Assembly (NCBI GenBank): GCA_037783415.1
Contig: JAZGTN010000073.1
Span: 6,510,001 to 6,574,000 of the forward strand
DNA length: 64,000 bases
Reading direction: 5' to 3'
Source: Leptasterias polaris
Lineage: Eukaryota; Echinodermata; Asteroidea; Forcipulatida; Asteriidae
Each line of letters starts with the position of its first letter. The stretch's first letter is position 1. The notes under the pieces were generated by a model. It was not told where the DNA came from. It made no database searches and worked only from the letters and a program-made list of their open reading frames with translations. Positions 40,021 through 51,828 of the stretch are shown one piece after another. The translations under genes and the position numbers were made by a program.

Positions 40021-41914
40021 AGACGAAGCGGTGGTTCCAAAAAGTGGCAAAATGTGTCTCCAGGAAGTCCCGATTCCGTTTCTCTTTTGTTTAATGATGT
40101 AACAGGTTTTATGTTCTGGTCTTGTGAGTGGGGATCTCAACTTCATAATGTTATTACTTCTTTAAGAGTTTACCAGTCCTTTCGGGTTTATCATTCATAG
40201 TTTGAAGCCAGTCTACAATGACTTTTTAGTGCTGAGGCTGAAAAGAGTTTTCCCAGGTGGATTAAAACCTCTGCATGATGGAGCTTGTATCCTTGTTGGT
40301 TACTGCTGTTTAGTTTCGTGGTCTGAGAAAACCCCAGAATTTTGTTGTTTGATAATACATTTGATGGAAGCTTATTCAGTGCTCTACATATACTTACATG
40401 TATACCTGATGCAATATTTATTTTATGAGAAACAAAGAAAAATTCAAACTTTATGCAGACCGTACGTGTGTGTTTAACAAACTCTCCCAAGAGTTCTTCC
40501 TGTTCATGTGCATTTAAAGACTTGATCTACATGTACTCGGGGCCCATGCAGGAAATATTGCTTAAAAACATTCTGCTGAGCAGAAATCTGCAGGATCCCA
40601 GTCACATTATGATACGTGTGACTTGGTATTTGGGCTGGTAACCTTATTCTGGTAAGCGAACAATGTTTTATGCTTAGCTAGTTTTTGTGCTTAAGCGGCT
40701 CTTTGAAATTGGACCCACGTACAGGCAAGACATTCTTCCCACATTTTTCTGATTTCCGTTTTTTGGGACCCTTGAAAAAGAAAAAATTTGCAAAATTTAT
40801 ATTTTAATAGCCTGAAAGGTCTATTTAAACCTACCATAATCTAACTAAAGTCAGCCCTTGTACTCAATAAAATGTTCTGACTTTTTTCCAAGGGCCGAAT
40901 ATCCTACCTGCTGGTACATGTAGTGTATAATCCTAATGAGCTTGTACGGCGCAGACGCCCAAAGTAAGTCCTCAGAGCCCAAATTGAAAGCCCAATAATA
41001 AGTGACATTTACTGTACGTACGTTAGTGGCATTGTGTTGTACAACATGTACATGGTTTGTCTGGTGTGTGTGTAGAGACAGAGTCCATGTGCGTCACACC
41101 ATGCTGGAGGCGTACTGATACGTACATTACCTTCATAGTGGAAGAGGTGAAATCTGCAATCTCGATGCTGACACCTCCTCACCTTCAATATTTGGTGAGT
41201 CTGTCTTGATCTTTTGGCTTCTCTATGTATTTCGTTTATAATTTTACAGTGTACGTGTAGCTGAGTGCAAGAGTAGAGATTGTCACTATATTACTTTCGG
41301 AAAGAACAAACATGTACTGTTTAAATTTGACTTCAGCAAATGACATGAATGATAAGTGATTGTTAAGCACATGTAGTTGAGTAATTAACAAAAACCCCAT
41401 AACAATGTCATACTACATGTATCAGGCCTGAAGAATTTGCCGTGACCTCAGTAACCCTTCGAGCTCTTCGGAAATATTCTAGACATTTTTTTTGTTCCTG
41501 TAGAGGGAAAGTATTTTATGACTGTATACAAAGAGGTTATGCCCTTGGTCAATATGCCTTGGTGCCTGTTAAAATGTCGTTGTAATTGTTTAAGAAAAAA
41601 CTGTCAAATTGCCTTAATAAATAAAGTACATGTATCATGCTTGGTAATTATCTATGCATGCAGGCAGGTGCTACATTACATGTAGTTTGTCAAGTCTAGC
41701 CCAACATGGACAGACGTGTACAAATCCCCTCCGTCACGATTGAGTGCAGTGAAATCTTCACCTGTCCGAGTACCATGGCATTTTGCCAGGGTCTGTAGTT
41801 TTGCCGAGGTACCTCCACTTTGCCCAATGCGCCTGGAAATGTTCTCCTAAACTGTTTAGTGGCTTAATGAAGACGCCCTTTAGCAGTATGGGGAGTTAAT
41901 TGCCTTCGTAGCTT
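40021..41914. other. Intergenic, nothing supported
   Basis: 40556-40718 is a degenerate palindromic MITE copy. 41090-41195 ends in a plausible donor (TATTTG|gtgagt) but has no family match. The rest is AT-rich. Confidence 0.5.
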
Positions 41915-42175
41915 CAGGAATACTGCTCCTTGTCCTTCCATTATTCCATGCTCTGCTGTCCAGGCTCACGGCCTGCTTTGAACACTCAAATTTTTTCAAA
42001 GTAAACGTTTCGGCCACGCCCAGCACTCAGTCAAGAGAACCGGGCAGGAATACTGCTCCTTGTCCTTCCATTATTCCATGCTCTGCTGTCCAGGCTCACG
42101 GCCTGCTTTGAACCGTTTCGGCCACGCCCGGCACTCAGTCAAGAGAACCGGGCAGGAATACTGCTCCTTGTCCTT
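41915..42175 (+). repeat. Tandem duplication of a 108-130-bp unit
   Basis: CAGGAATACTGCTCCTTGTC occurs at 41915, 42045 and 42153. The first unit has 22 extra bases (around ACTCAAATTTTTTCAAAG) that the second lacks. The third is a short partial copy. Confidence 0.93.
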
Positions 42176-45100
42176 CTGTGGCACATTGGTACTCGTCTCA
42201 GTTTAATTCAATGTCACTTTATTTATATCTCAATCTGAGGGTTCATTATACATAGTGTACATATCTGGCCAATGCCAAACAGTTTGCATCCCTGTGTCAA
42301 ATTGTTTTTAAATTTCAATTCCAGAAAAGAAAAAAAATTGCTAAAATATAGACATTAAAGTCTATGGGAAACTTTTGAAGGGGTAGCACGGCCAACACCA
42401 GGGCAACAGAAGCCATGGCCTCCATCACCTCTGTGTATATCAAGGCCTGATTACAGAGGGACTCATGGACACTGTTGCTTGTGTGCTGATCTACATGTAT
42501 AGGGAAGTGTTTATTGTAACCACTGGGCTTGGTAAGCCTTCCTGTGTGGACCCTCCTACAGGTATCTCATTACATTCCACAACTATACAGCATGTGGTCT
42601 ACATCAAAAACACAGTAAATTGTGTATTTTGATCTAATTGAAAGATGAAGTACACAAGGTGTCAAATTCAAACTAAGATGTTCAATTGATGTGTACACAT
42701 CCCTCAGGCAGACTTCAGAGTGTACGATCTTAAAGACCTACTTGAACGAAAAAGGCAACAAGTGATCTTTGCTGAAATTCTTTTAAAATGTTTTTAATCA
42801 ATAAGAAAATTGAGTTCACATGAGATTAAACAGATTTTAATTGTTTGAAAAACAATCATTTTGAATACCTTCTGTGCTTTTCAGAAAGGTTCGCGAAAAG
42901 CCCTGTTACGTCATCACTAATGTTATATCATGTGTGGGAGCTCCATTTTGCTTTGTTGCAGCTTGGAGGTATAACAAAGCAAACTCCCACTCATGAAGTC
43001 AAAGTATTGTCATTTTCACGCCTGCTATCAACGGCAGAAATGTTAGTTTTTCAAAACCTTGAGGTTGGGGCCTAATTTTTTTATTGATAATAACGAAAAG
43101 TTCAGAAGTGTACAAATATCTAAATTACATTGAAATGATTTATAAAAAAGCATTATAAAGAAGTTTAAATACATGTAGCAATCCGTTAACAACAATCCAC
43201 TCAAGTACCTGTTTCTACCTCCATGGTTTAACACACTTTGTATCCCAAACCATAAGAGGCCTTGAGGAATGAAACTGAAAGCTGAAACTGATAGCTACAT
43301 GTATAATTGGGATGTTTTTTAGGATCACAAATAAGAAATCTCAAAATTGACTTTTCTGTATTAATAAAGTATAGAATTGATTCTAGTTTTCTCAATTCTA
43401 TTATTGCACTGAATGCGTTAGCATGTAACATTTGCATTTATTCTTCTCAAGTAACAGTTTGCTTCACTTTCTTCCTACATATTGATTCATGTACATAAAT
43501 TTTCAGTTAAATCATATTGATTAATTATTTGCTTTTCTACAATGTATGTATCTTATTGTTGAGTCAGTATGAAATAAATATTTCCTGACGGGGAGATTCT
43601 CTTCTTTCTCTAAGTGTTTTGATGCTCTCTGCTTGTCTGTCTGTTTGTCTGTCTGTTTGTCTGTCTATCTTGTCTCGTATGGCATTCCTATACATGTATG
43701 TGAATGCATACAATGTTGTGTGCACGGTTTTGCCACCCTACAAAACCCATGCAGAATGGTTTTAAAAATGGTTGGTCAAATTATTGGAAAATGTTACTTT
43801 GACCATGTAGACTAGGAGTGTACTTTGTATGTAGTGCATAAATTTGTCCAAATTGTAAAGTCATGATTATGTGTTTTATTGATTCAAAAGAGCATAAAAG
43901 TGTACAGAACTTATTTGAAAAAATTAAGAAGGGGTTGAAAATAATTGATACAAAACGGGAAGTGTGTGGTATCAATTATCCAAACATGTACAATGCACAC
44001 ATATGATGCATGTAAACTGTACTGTATAGCCAATGCACGTGTATGTCGCAGGCCTTTATAGCGTCCATTTTTTCATCCACTTTGTTATGATTCCTCCCTT
44101 CCCAGACGTGACGTTAGTCATGTCTGGGTCAGTTAGCGGTCACTTGTCTTTTATTTTCTGTTTTTATTCCTCCCTGCGTACCAATCCTAATGAATCCACC
44201 GGAGCTGACCTAGATCTGTAGCTGTGCGCCGCTGCCAGCGTGCCTCGATCAACGATGTGACGCTCACGGCACTAACAGCGGAAAATCGTCATGCATTTTC
44301 CTTTCTTTTTGTCCGGTGGTGCCGGCTGGCCGGCCGGTCTCTGCCGATGATTTGACAGAGAGATGAGTGCGGCGAGGTGTAATAATGAAATGCTTAGGCT
44401 GATTGAGCAGTTGAGAAATAAAAAATTGTTTAACGTTAACTTTGTTTTTTTCTTTGTGTGTGCCGTCGTGGCTCGGCGTATATTGCATCTTGAATTCTCG
44501 GAGGGAGCACAGATTAGTATCAGAGTGTAAACCACATGAAAATTAACTCGTCAATTATAAGCACTGTGTGGACAGTGTACAGTGTGTGTTCAGTCAAGAA
44601 GTCCAAGGAAAAGTTTGATAGTGTGACGGGTTTGTCTGTCCCCCTTTCACCATCCCCCTTTCTATTTGTTAAAATAGAACACCATCCTACCCCCCCCCCC
44701 CCCAAAAAAAACCCCCAAAACACACACAAAAAACAAAAAACAAAAAGAAGATAAAAATAAATAAATATAAGAGAACAAAAATACAACAAATATGTAAATA
44801 AATGTAAATAAGTAAATAATACAAATAAAAGTAATAATAATAATACAGTATTAAAAAATATTTACAAAAAAAAAAAAAAAAAAAAAGTAATAATAATGAT
44901 AAACAATACATATGTAGATAAAAATGATTGTAATAAAATTATAAAAGAAATAAAAGATCAAACAAATGCACTAATGATTAAATCAATTTAACAAAGTAAT
45001 AAATAAATTTTAAAAAGCATAAATTCAGCTGATTTCCTTGTTTTTTTATTTACATGAAACTTGAAGGAAAAAGTTTTTATTACAAGGTAGTTTCCCTTTT

Positions 45101-45300
45101 TTTTTTGCAGCAGAAAGTTGCATTTTCTGAAATTGAAATTTAAATAAATACATGTACATGTAAAAGGAAAATGAATATTACAATTGAAACTATTTTATAA
45201 CAAATGATTCAGATTATTAGAGCGAAAATTTCTGCAATATTAACTCAGACCACATTGAAGAATTTTCTTCTGGCCCACTATCATGAAGTGCTTGTGGTTA
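42176..45300. other. Intergenic, AT-rich
   Basis: 44220-44360 is a GC-rich patch with no exon match. It holds a TGTCTGTCTGTTTG microsatellite (about 43630-43670), a C run near 44690 and an AAT/A-rich tract (44700-45010). No gene is supported. Confidence 0.55.
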
Positions 45301-45330
45301 ACCACAATTGCCAGCGTACTGTCTGGTCAT

Positions 45331-45990
45331 AGAATAAACATTGGCCATGAACTTCACGGGTAAAATAATTGTCTCTGCTGCTGGTGTTTGTCACCTTCAC
45401 TCGTAGAAGTAGAACCGTGGATGAAGGTTCCTCCATGGTAGAACCATGATGTTGCTATGGTAGAAACATTATTATGACATAAACATTATTATGACATATT
45501 TACACCCCTCTCCCCCCCCCCCCCAACAATTTTTGTCAATAACAATACTCGATTTAAATATGTACTTTCAAAAATTTAAATGTTAAAAAAAAATGAGACT
45601 TTATAATATTTGTGATGGTGTATATTTGTACATACAGTATTGTGTGTACTGCAAAACAATGTAGTTGTCGGTAAAGTATGAATTTTAAATGTACATGTAA
45701 GGTTACCAGTGACACTTTCTTCAAAATGTTTTGAAAACATAGAATAAACATTGGCCATGAACTTGATGGGTAAAATAATTGTCTTTTCTGCTTTGCATGA
45801 GGCTTGTTGTTGCCAAAACAATTTTCTTAATTTGTGATGAAGAATAAAATTGTACTGATTGTGTGTACTGCAAAACAATGTAGTTGTTGATTAAGTACTA
45901 ATTTTGAATGTTAGGTTACCAGTGACATTTTCTACAAAATGTTTTGAAAACAAGGGGCTCGTTGTTGCCAAAACAATTTTCTTAATGTGT
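45331..45990 (+). repeat. Overlapping segmental duplications
   Basis: GAATAAACATTGGCCATGAA occurs at about 45331 and 45741. GTGTGTACTGCAAAACAATG occurs at about 45641 and 45861. GTTGTTGCCAAAACAATTTT occurs at about 45809 and 45961. The spacing differs from block to block, so several rounds of duplication took place. Confidence 0.85.
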
Positions 45991-46025
45991 GACGACGTAC
46001 ATTTGCACAGTTCATAATAATTATA

Positions 46026-46063
46026 ATGGAGGAGGGAAAATACATGTATTTTCCTTCCTCCAT
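46026..46063. repeat. 38-bp loop-free palindrome
   Basis: ATGGAGGAGGGAAAATACAT mirrors itself around a central TACATGTA, with one mismatched pair. It shares its GGAGGAAG-type arm with the hairpin at 6844-6870. Confidence 0.88.
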
Positions 46064-47353
46064 GATGATATCAAGACCAACAGTTGAGCATCCATTCCCT
46101 ATGAGACATTTACAGTCAGGCCTAAAGGTAAATATCAAGTGACCAGCAGGGGACCATCCAATAGCCACAAAAATCCTGATATTTTCTGCTGCAGGGTTGA
46201 TACTGGGATGCTAGAGTCCAGTGGTTTTGAGTTACGGAAGTAAACTGAACAAGCTTGGCGGTCTGTTAATTCCTCCGATAATCACCGTTTTTAATTTTAC
46301 GTGTACATGCACAGATTCAACTTATTTGGGATATATTTAATTATTTTGTCAGTGATTGTTCAAGTCCTCATGAAAAAGGTCAACAAGTGGCAAATTGTGT
46401 AGCAGGAAAAATTTACTACTGTACAAAAATGTGTTGTCAGGTAAAAAGTTTGGTCTACATATATGTACACACACAAACTTGTACACAACCTTTTCATGTT
46501 TGACTTGCTGTGTGTGAGAGTACATGTACAACATAAATTTGTTAATCCCTTTTCAGAAGACATCGATATAAACACAGATTCTTCAGCATCAACTTCACCA
46601 CCTGCAGTACTCCAGTACATTTTTTGTCAATTGGTATTAATATGTACATTTGTACAAACTGTGTACATGCTCATGTGCCTAGATTTTTTCTGAGTAGACA
46701 TGTCGCAGTATCTGGTGCAGCTACCTGGTACTCCGTTCACTCTACCATGCCAGGTTATGCAACTAGACAGTCAACCAGTGCATGTTATCAATGCGCATAA
46801 TTTACCTTGTAAAAGGTCAAGATGGCGTGTAAGAATTGGAAATCTAATGCTCTTGATAGAAGAGCAAAGTTCGGTCGGCTTTTGTCGGAGTGGTACTATC
46901 AGCAGACTAGCCAACAAAGGAGTTCTATTGATAAGCGTTCACACAAAGATTCTTTTTGAAAAAGCAAATTACATTGTAGATTAGACTAACTTTGAACATT
47001 TAATGGGCGATTGGAGAATGGGTGGACGGGGTGGGGCTAAGCTGTTGAATGCATGCCCTTGAACATGCTGTAGTGTACGGAAAGGAGAAGGGGGGGGGGG
47101 TGATGTGTGCTTAAATGTGTACACTTGTTGTCTGGGATTGATAGAATACTCATAATGACATTCTGATGGGATTTGAGGCACTGCATGGTGAGGTATCAAT
47201 GTATTTGGTTTGCGGTAACACCATCTACTTGCTAGGTAGATTTTGTTCTTTGAGAACTTGCTTTTTATTCTACTGCCACGGAGTAATATTTATCAGAGAT
47301 GTTAACAGGTGCATGTAGATGCTCATGTTATGTCATTTATTGAACGCACAATT
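46064..47353. other. Intergenic with an unassigned 94-codon frame
   Basis: 46700-46984 on the plus strand is open for 94 codons from an ATG (MSQYLVQLPGTPFTL start). I recognise no family. Its length is modest for AT-rich DNA, so it may be chance. Confidence 0.35.
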
Positions 47354-48299
47354 CAGACTTGTATAGACTTGTGGACAAGTCGTTAAATGTCTGTCGCGGT
47401 GATAGCGGAACGGCTTTCTCGCAATATCCCGCGAGAGGGCTGCTCTGTGCGAGATTACTGCTCTCAAGACTGGTCACATTTACCGACTTGTAAAACCCGC
47501 AGGCGGTTTGTGCACGGCCTATGGGCACTTCAGCCGATTTCGTACGGACGCATCTGATTGGTCAATTTCGTTATATCTATTAATATTCAAACTGTAGATG
47601 AATATTAAACATTAAATCCTGTACTGGATGGAGTTTTATGTTGCTTTGATCATGCACGATCAACCATGGAGGAATAAGACTCCATGGATCAACTAAAAAC
47701 TGAGTGATGAGAGTGATGATTGTGTTCATGAGTGTTTTGACAAAAGAAAATACGTGTTCAAATTATGGGTACAACTTGTAAATAATCGAACGTAAGATTT
47801 TATTTCAGACAGTCCGAGCAACGGAAGCGTGTTTGACTGACAGTGCACAGCGTGTGGGGACGTATGTATAACACATGGGCAAATCGTGTAGCTGGCGGGG
47901 CAGAGTGCCTCGCAGCAGGGCTCAGCGCGACGGACGGAAACCCCCTAGCCAAGAGATAGCTGTACCTGGAAAGCTCATGAACATGTGTGGGAGGGGTAGG
48001 GAGCCAGACCACCAACTACCTTGTCATTGCGGGTTTGTTAGTCGTTAAACCTCGCTGATCGAATCCGCTGTTTTAAAATCGCATAGTTTCAATGTTCGGT
48101 GTACGTTCCTTCCCCCGATTTGGAAATTAAATAAGATTTATGTCAATAAATAGGAATACCACTCTTATGTTGACGGTGCAATTAGGTTAAACAATTTGTG
48201 TGACAAAAACAAGCCCCCCCAAAAAAAAAAAAACACACAAAAAACCAGAGCCCCTGAAGGAACAGGTGAAAAATAAATTACAAATTAAAATGTGAAAAA

Positions 48300-48890
48300 A
48301 AAATTCTCACTCGGAATTTCTTTTTCCATCTCTCGACACATAAAATTCCAACAAAGTAATTTCGTTTCCTCAAAATATTATTTAATTCAATCAAAATATA
48401 ATTTTGTCACATAAAATATTTTTTTAAATTTGTAAACAAAGTTGTGTTTTTCTAGGTAATGAAATAGATTTTTCCTAGAAAATACGTTTTTGTTCCCTCA
48501 AACACGCTTTCTTTCCCCCGAAATACGATTTTGTTACTCAGAAATAGGCCTTTGTTCCCTGAAAGATACGCATTCGTTTCCTCAAAATATGATTTTGTTC
48601 GAACAAAATATACTTTCGTTCGCTCGAAATATGCTTTCGTTCAATAAAAATGAGTTTTTTCCACCGAAAGGAGATTTCTTTCCCTAAAAACAAGCTTTCG
48701 TTTCATCGAAATACGACTTTGAATTAGTTGTCCGAAATATACCTTAATTCGTCCGAAATATGCTTTCGTTCCCTAAATATACGCTCCCGTTCCTTCGCAA
48801 TGAGATTTTGTTCCCCAAAATTCCTCTTTCGTTCCCTCAAGATAGCTAGCTTTTGTTCCCTTAAGATAGCTTTCGTTGCCCTGAAGTCCA
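48300..48890 (+). repeat. Degenerate repeat of about 24 bp (TTTCGTTCCCTCGAAATA)
   Basis: Roughly two dozen diverged units of the form TTTCGTTCCCTCGAAATATG follow each other inside the Mutator-like candidate. Each unit is itself nearly palindromic around TTCG...CGAA. The open frames here follow from the repeat. Confidence 0.85.
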
Positions 48891-49487
48891 ATCACACAAG
48901 TTTGTTAAATTCCCTTTGTGAGGGGTGACTATGAGAGGAGACGAGTTTGTATGTCAGGGGGCGACTTTGCTAGGGGGAGACTTTGTAGTTGGTTACTTTG
49001 TACATGTGTTTTTTTTAATTGGCGACTTTGATATGGGGGCGAGTTGACTGGTTTCCGTGTCCGTTGTTTATACACGATTAATACACACAATCACAGAACA
49101 CATCGGGTTAAAGGACTGGAGCGGATCAGCAACTATTCACAGTAGGCATTATTTATTTTTATGAGGCAAAACACACATCTTAAACAATTATATAATAATG
49201 TATTTTAAGATAAGTTTACTTTATGTCTTTAGTTACTAAATTAATGAAGGAGTTAACACACAGAAAACAACTCACAGATGTCTCAAGTGCAAGCATTTAT
49301 CGCATTTACAGTAACTAAAATTAGTACTACCCTCAGATAAAATGGACTCGTCTCAATGATCGTCTCTACAGCAACCGTAATGTATACTGCGTTTGTACCT
49401 GAATAAATGAATACGTACAGTATTCGGGTTTCACAAGTCGTTAATGACGAAGAGTCGGCAGCCAGCAACTTCGCGCGAGAGCAGTGA

Positions 49488-49497
49488 TCTCGCGAGA
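49488..49497. promoter_or_regulatory. TCTCGCGAGA motif
   Basis: A perfect copy of the palindromic TCTCGCGAGA element known from housekeeping promoters, 2.2 kb upstream of the p53 start codon and inside the Mutator-like candidate. Whether it drives transcription here is unknown. Confidence 0.5.
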
Positions 49498-49584
49498 GCA
49501 TTCTTTATTACGCTACAGCACCACACGCGACTCGACCCACCGCGACCATCATTAACGACTTGTCAACAAGTCTAAGACTTGTAT

Positions 49585-51480
49585 GACGTGGCAGATGAAA
49601 ATTCAGTTGTTGTATGGTTGCAAGGAACCAGTCTGTGAAGTTTGAGTTTACATGTATGTCATTGTGACCGAGTGGATAAAATCTCTTAACTTTATTGGGT
49701 TATTCAGATGGTCATCTGAATGTGTTTTAGATGAGTGGTCTCCAACCTTTTTAGGCATGAGAACCAATGACAATTTCAGGCACTCGAATGCGGCCCACCC
49801 TGCCTGCTGCTGAGGTAATGTCATAAAAACGGGCTAATCCTAACAGTGACAATTATTTACTGAAGGGTTTTGTCTTTTATACATTTAAGAGTAATTGCAT
49901 TGAACTAAAAAATATAAATTAAGGAAAAATACCATGTTTTAGATGATAGATCGATTGTAAGTCGATCTTTGAATGATCAAAAGTTTGTAATAAATTTTAG
50001 CAACTGCTTCAAATTACATGGTAAGAGAACACTAAGAAAAAAATCCATTTAAACAAAAATGGAAGAATTCATAGAAAAAGTGATGGAAAACTGATAAATC
50101 AGTGCTTTTTAACTGGGGAAAAAACATAAAAAATTCAAAATCTCAGTTACATGTGAGTCACACATCTTTGCAAAAAGTTAGCGTGGGCGGACACTGTACA
50201 CATAAATAGAAGATGTACACATTGAACAAATTGTGTACTGTGGAGAGAATAATATAAAAAAACCTCTATTCTCCCTGGATTAACATTGGTATATTGTAAT
50301 TCAAGAGTGTAAAGTCATCTGGTTGGAAATAAAGTTAATCAGTCACACTAGATGATATGCTAGACTTTAATTGAAGGATGTGTGTGTTGGCTGACAAAGG
50401 TAGCATGGGCTTACAAAAGCCACTTACAAGCTGGCTGACCACTAAGCCACTTGAATGATAGTCTAGAGTTTGAATGGGGGGTGTTGTAGAGAGGGGTAAC
50501 TTTATATCTTGTTGTTTGCTCTGATGGGAAACATTTACAAAACAAGAAAGATGATGTGAATGGTTTAGCACTAGTGAAATGGAGCTTAGTGACAATGAGA
50601 TTAGTTTATTTATTATCAGTTGAGCTGATTGGTTGTTTGGTAACTTGGAGGAGAGCAGGGGATTAAGTTTTTAATCTTTCACAGGAGACAGTTATTAACA
50701 ATAAGAGACCTTAACTAAAATCACATCGATGTTTAAAAAAAATATCAAATTCCAGTTGTGTGAAAGCTATCCTTAATTAAATAATAACCAAGGACCCTTG
50801 TTAGTTTTTAACAGAGATCCAGACCTCTTCCCCATGTTCCTTCCTCCATGACCAAAGTAGCAAGATATGTCGTGTGAAATTATTGCTGTTCCGTAACTAA
50901 GGACCCATGCTATGGTGATATCATTATTGTCATGCACAGAACATGTCACTAGTACAAGAAAGTGTTCAGTGAACGAACAATCTTGACCTTTACCCTATCC
51001 CCTAAAAAACAAGGGATGTTGGTCAATTTGTGTTTTAAGAAGTCTTGGAAAGCTTGTTAAATAATCACAATCAACTGAAGTGACAAACAACCGGCACCCA
51101 TTACCGGGGACCTTTGTTACTGATGCTCTGTGGAAGGGATTAAGAAGTTGACCATAAACAGTTAAGAACTGAATTGAAAATTAATGGGGAGATGCTGGTC
51201 TATTTACCACATGTTCATCATAATTATAAATTGCCTTATTCAACAGGATTGCCTGTTCGCTGTGTGTCAGTGAATAGTCAGCGTGACTAGTTAGTTCCAA
51301 TTATGTAGCTTGTTGTGTCACTAGTCAGTCAGGTTTTTCACTCCATATTAGAAGGGGTGTTTTTCAACATTGAATTAGCCGGCCAGACTGAAAAAAAACT
51401 CTGACTGGCCCTATTTCTTTTTTTACTGGCAAGAATGTACAAAGTAAAATTTCTTGATTTTGTTTGTTTTGTTCATTGCA
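49585..51480. other. p53 upstream region, no exon recognised
   Basis: AT-rich sequence without coding signal. The pyrimidine-rich acceptor ending at 51480 shows that the p53 start exon is internal, so a 5' non-coding exon lies further upstream at an unknown place. Confidence 0.6.
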
Positions 51481-51688
51481 GGCACATGATCTTCACCAAC
51501 GCCCCGAAGAGCTCCACAGATGTGGCGCTTATGTACTCGATGTTTATATAAATTATATATCTCAGACTCGTGAGTTTCACTGACGCACTGAACGCTCTGC
51601 AAGTGAAACTCACACGGTACATGCACATGCCGACTAGGCTGTATGATAACGGATTGGAAGTGTTACGATAACGATAACAGAACTCAAG
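51481..51688 (+). promoter_or_regulatory. p53 5' leader with two uORFs and a hairpin
   Basis: After the acceptor ttcattgcag the leader has uORF1 (51486-51551, 21 residues) and uORF2 (51621-51671, 16 residues). A 12-bp stem (51570-51581 with 51602-51613) lies between them. Both uORFs end before the main ATG at 51689. Such a layout could lower or gate p53 translation. Confidence 0.55.
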
Positions 51689-51828
51689 ATGTCTTCCGGA
51701 GATCAGAAGCCTCCGTATTTAGAACAGACCATCTCACAGGTCTCGGATGGTGGGCTAAGTGCATCACAACCATTCTCTGAAGAAACTTTCAATCTTCTTT
51801 GGCAACAAATAGCAGCGGGAGAAACTGA
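51689..51828 (+). CDS. p53-family exon with start and transactivation motif
   Basis: ATG follows cagaactcaag. It encodes 46 residues including [12 protein letters not shown]. The donor is ACTGA|gtaagt. Confidence 0.94.

Larger units (their letters stand above)
47354..49584. mobile_element. 2.2-kb Mutator-like candidate with 11-bp target duplication
   Basis: The body is 47365-49573. Both ends start AGACTTGTKGACAAGTCG (right end read inverted) and share a further inner GTCGCGGTG. Flanks are CAGACTTGTAT (47354-47364) and AAGACTTGTAT (49574-49584), 10 of 11 identical. Long target duplications of 9-11 bp fit Mutator-like elements. There is no transposase frame; the interior holds a TTCG-type repeat array. 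Confidence 0.6.

Noticed and set aside
39414..40040. Long open frames on both strands rich in Lys-Pro and Trp-Leu-Arg-Pro
   Set aside because: They are produced by the 12-bp minisatellite, whose unit is a multiple of three; no splice or family support.
46700..46984. 94-codon frame starting MSQYLVQLPG
   Set aside because: No recognised domain, no splice context and AT-rich surroundings; kept only as a note, not called as a gene.
48300..48890. Regular repeats that might suggest a CRISPR-like array
   Set aside because: Units are degenerate, have no constant repeat with unique spacers, and the window is clearly animal DNA.
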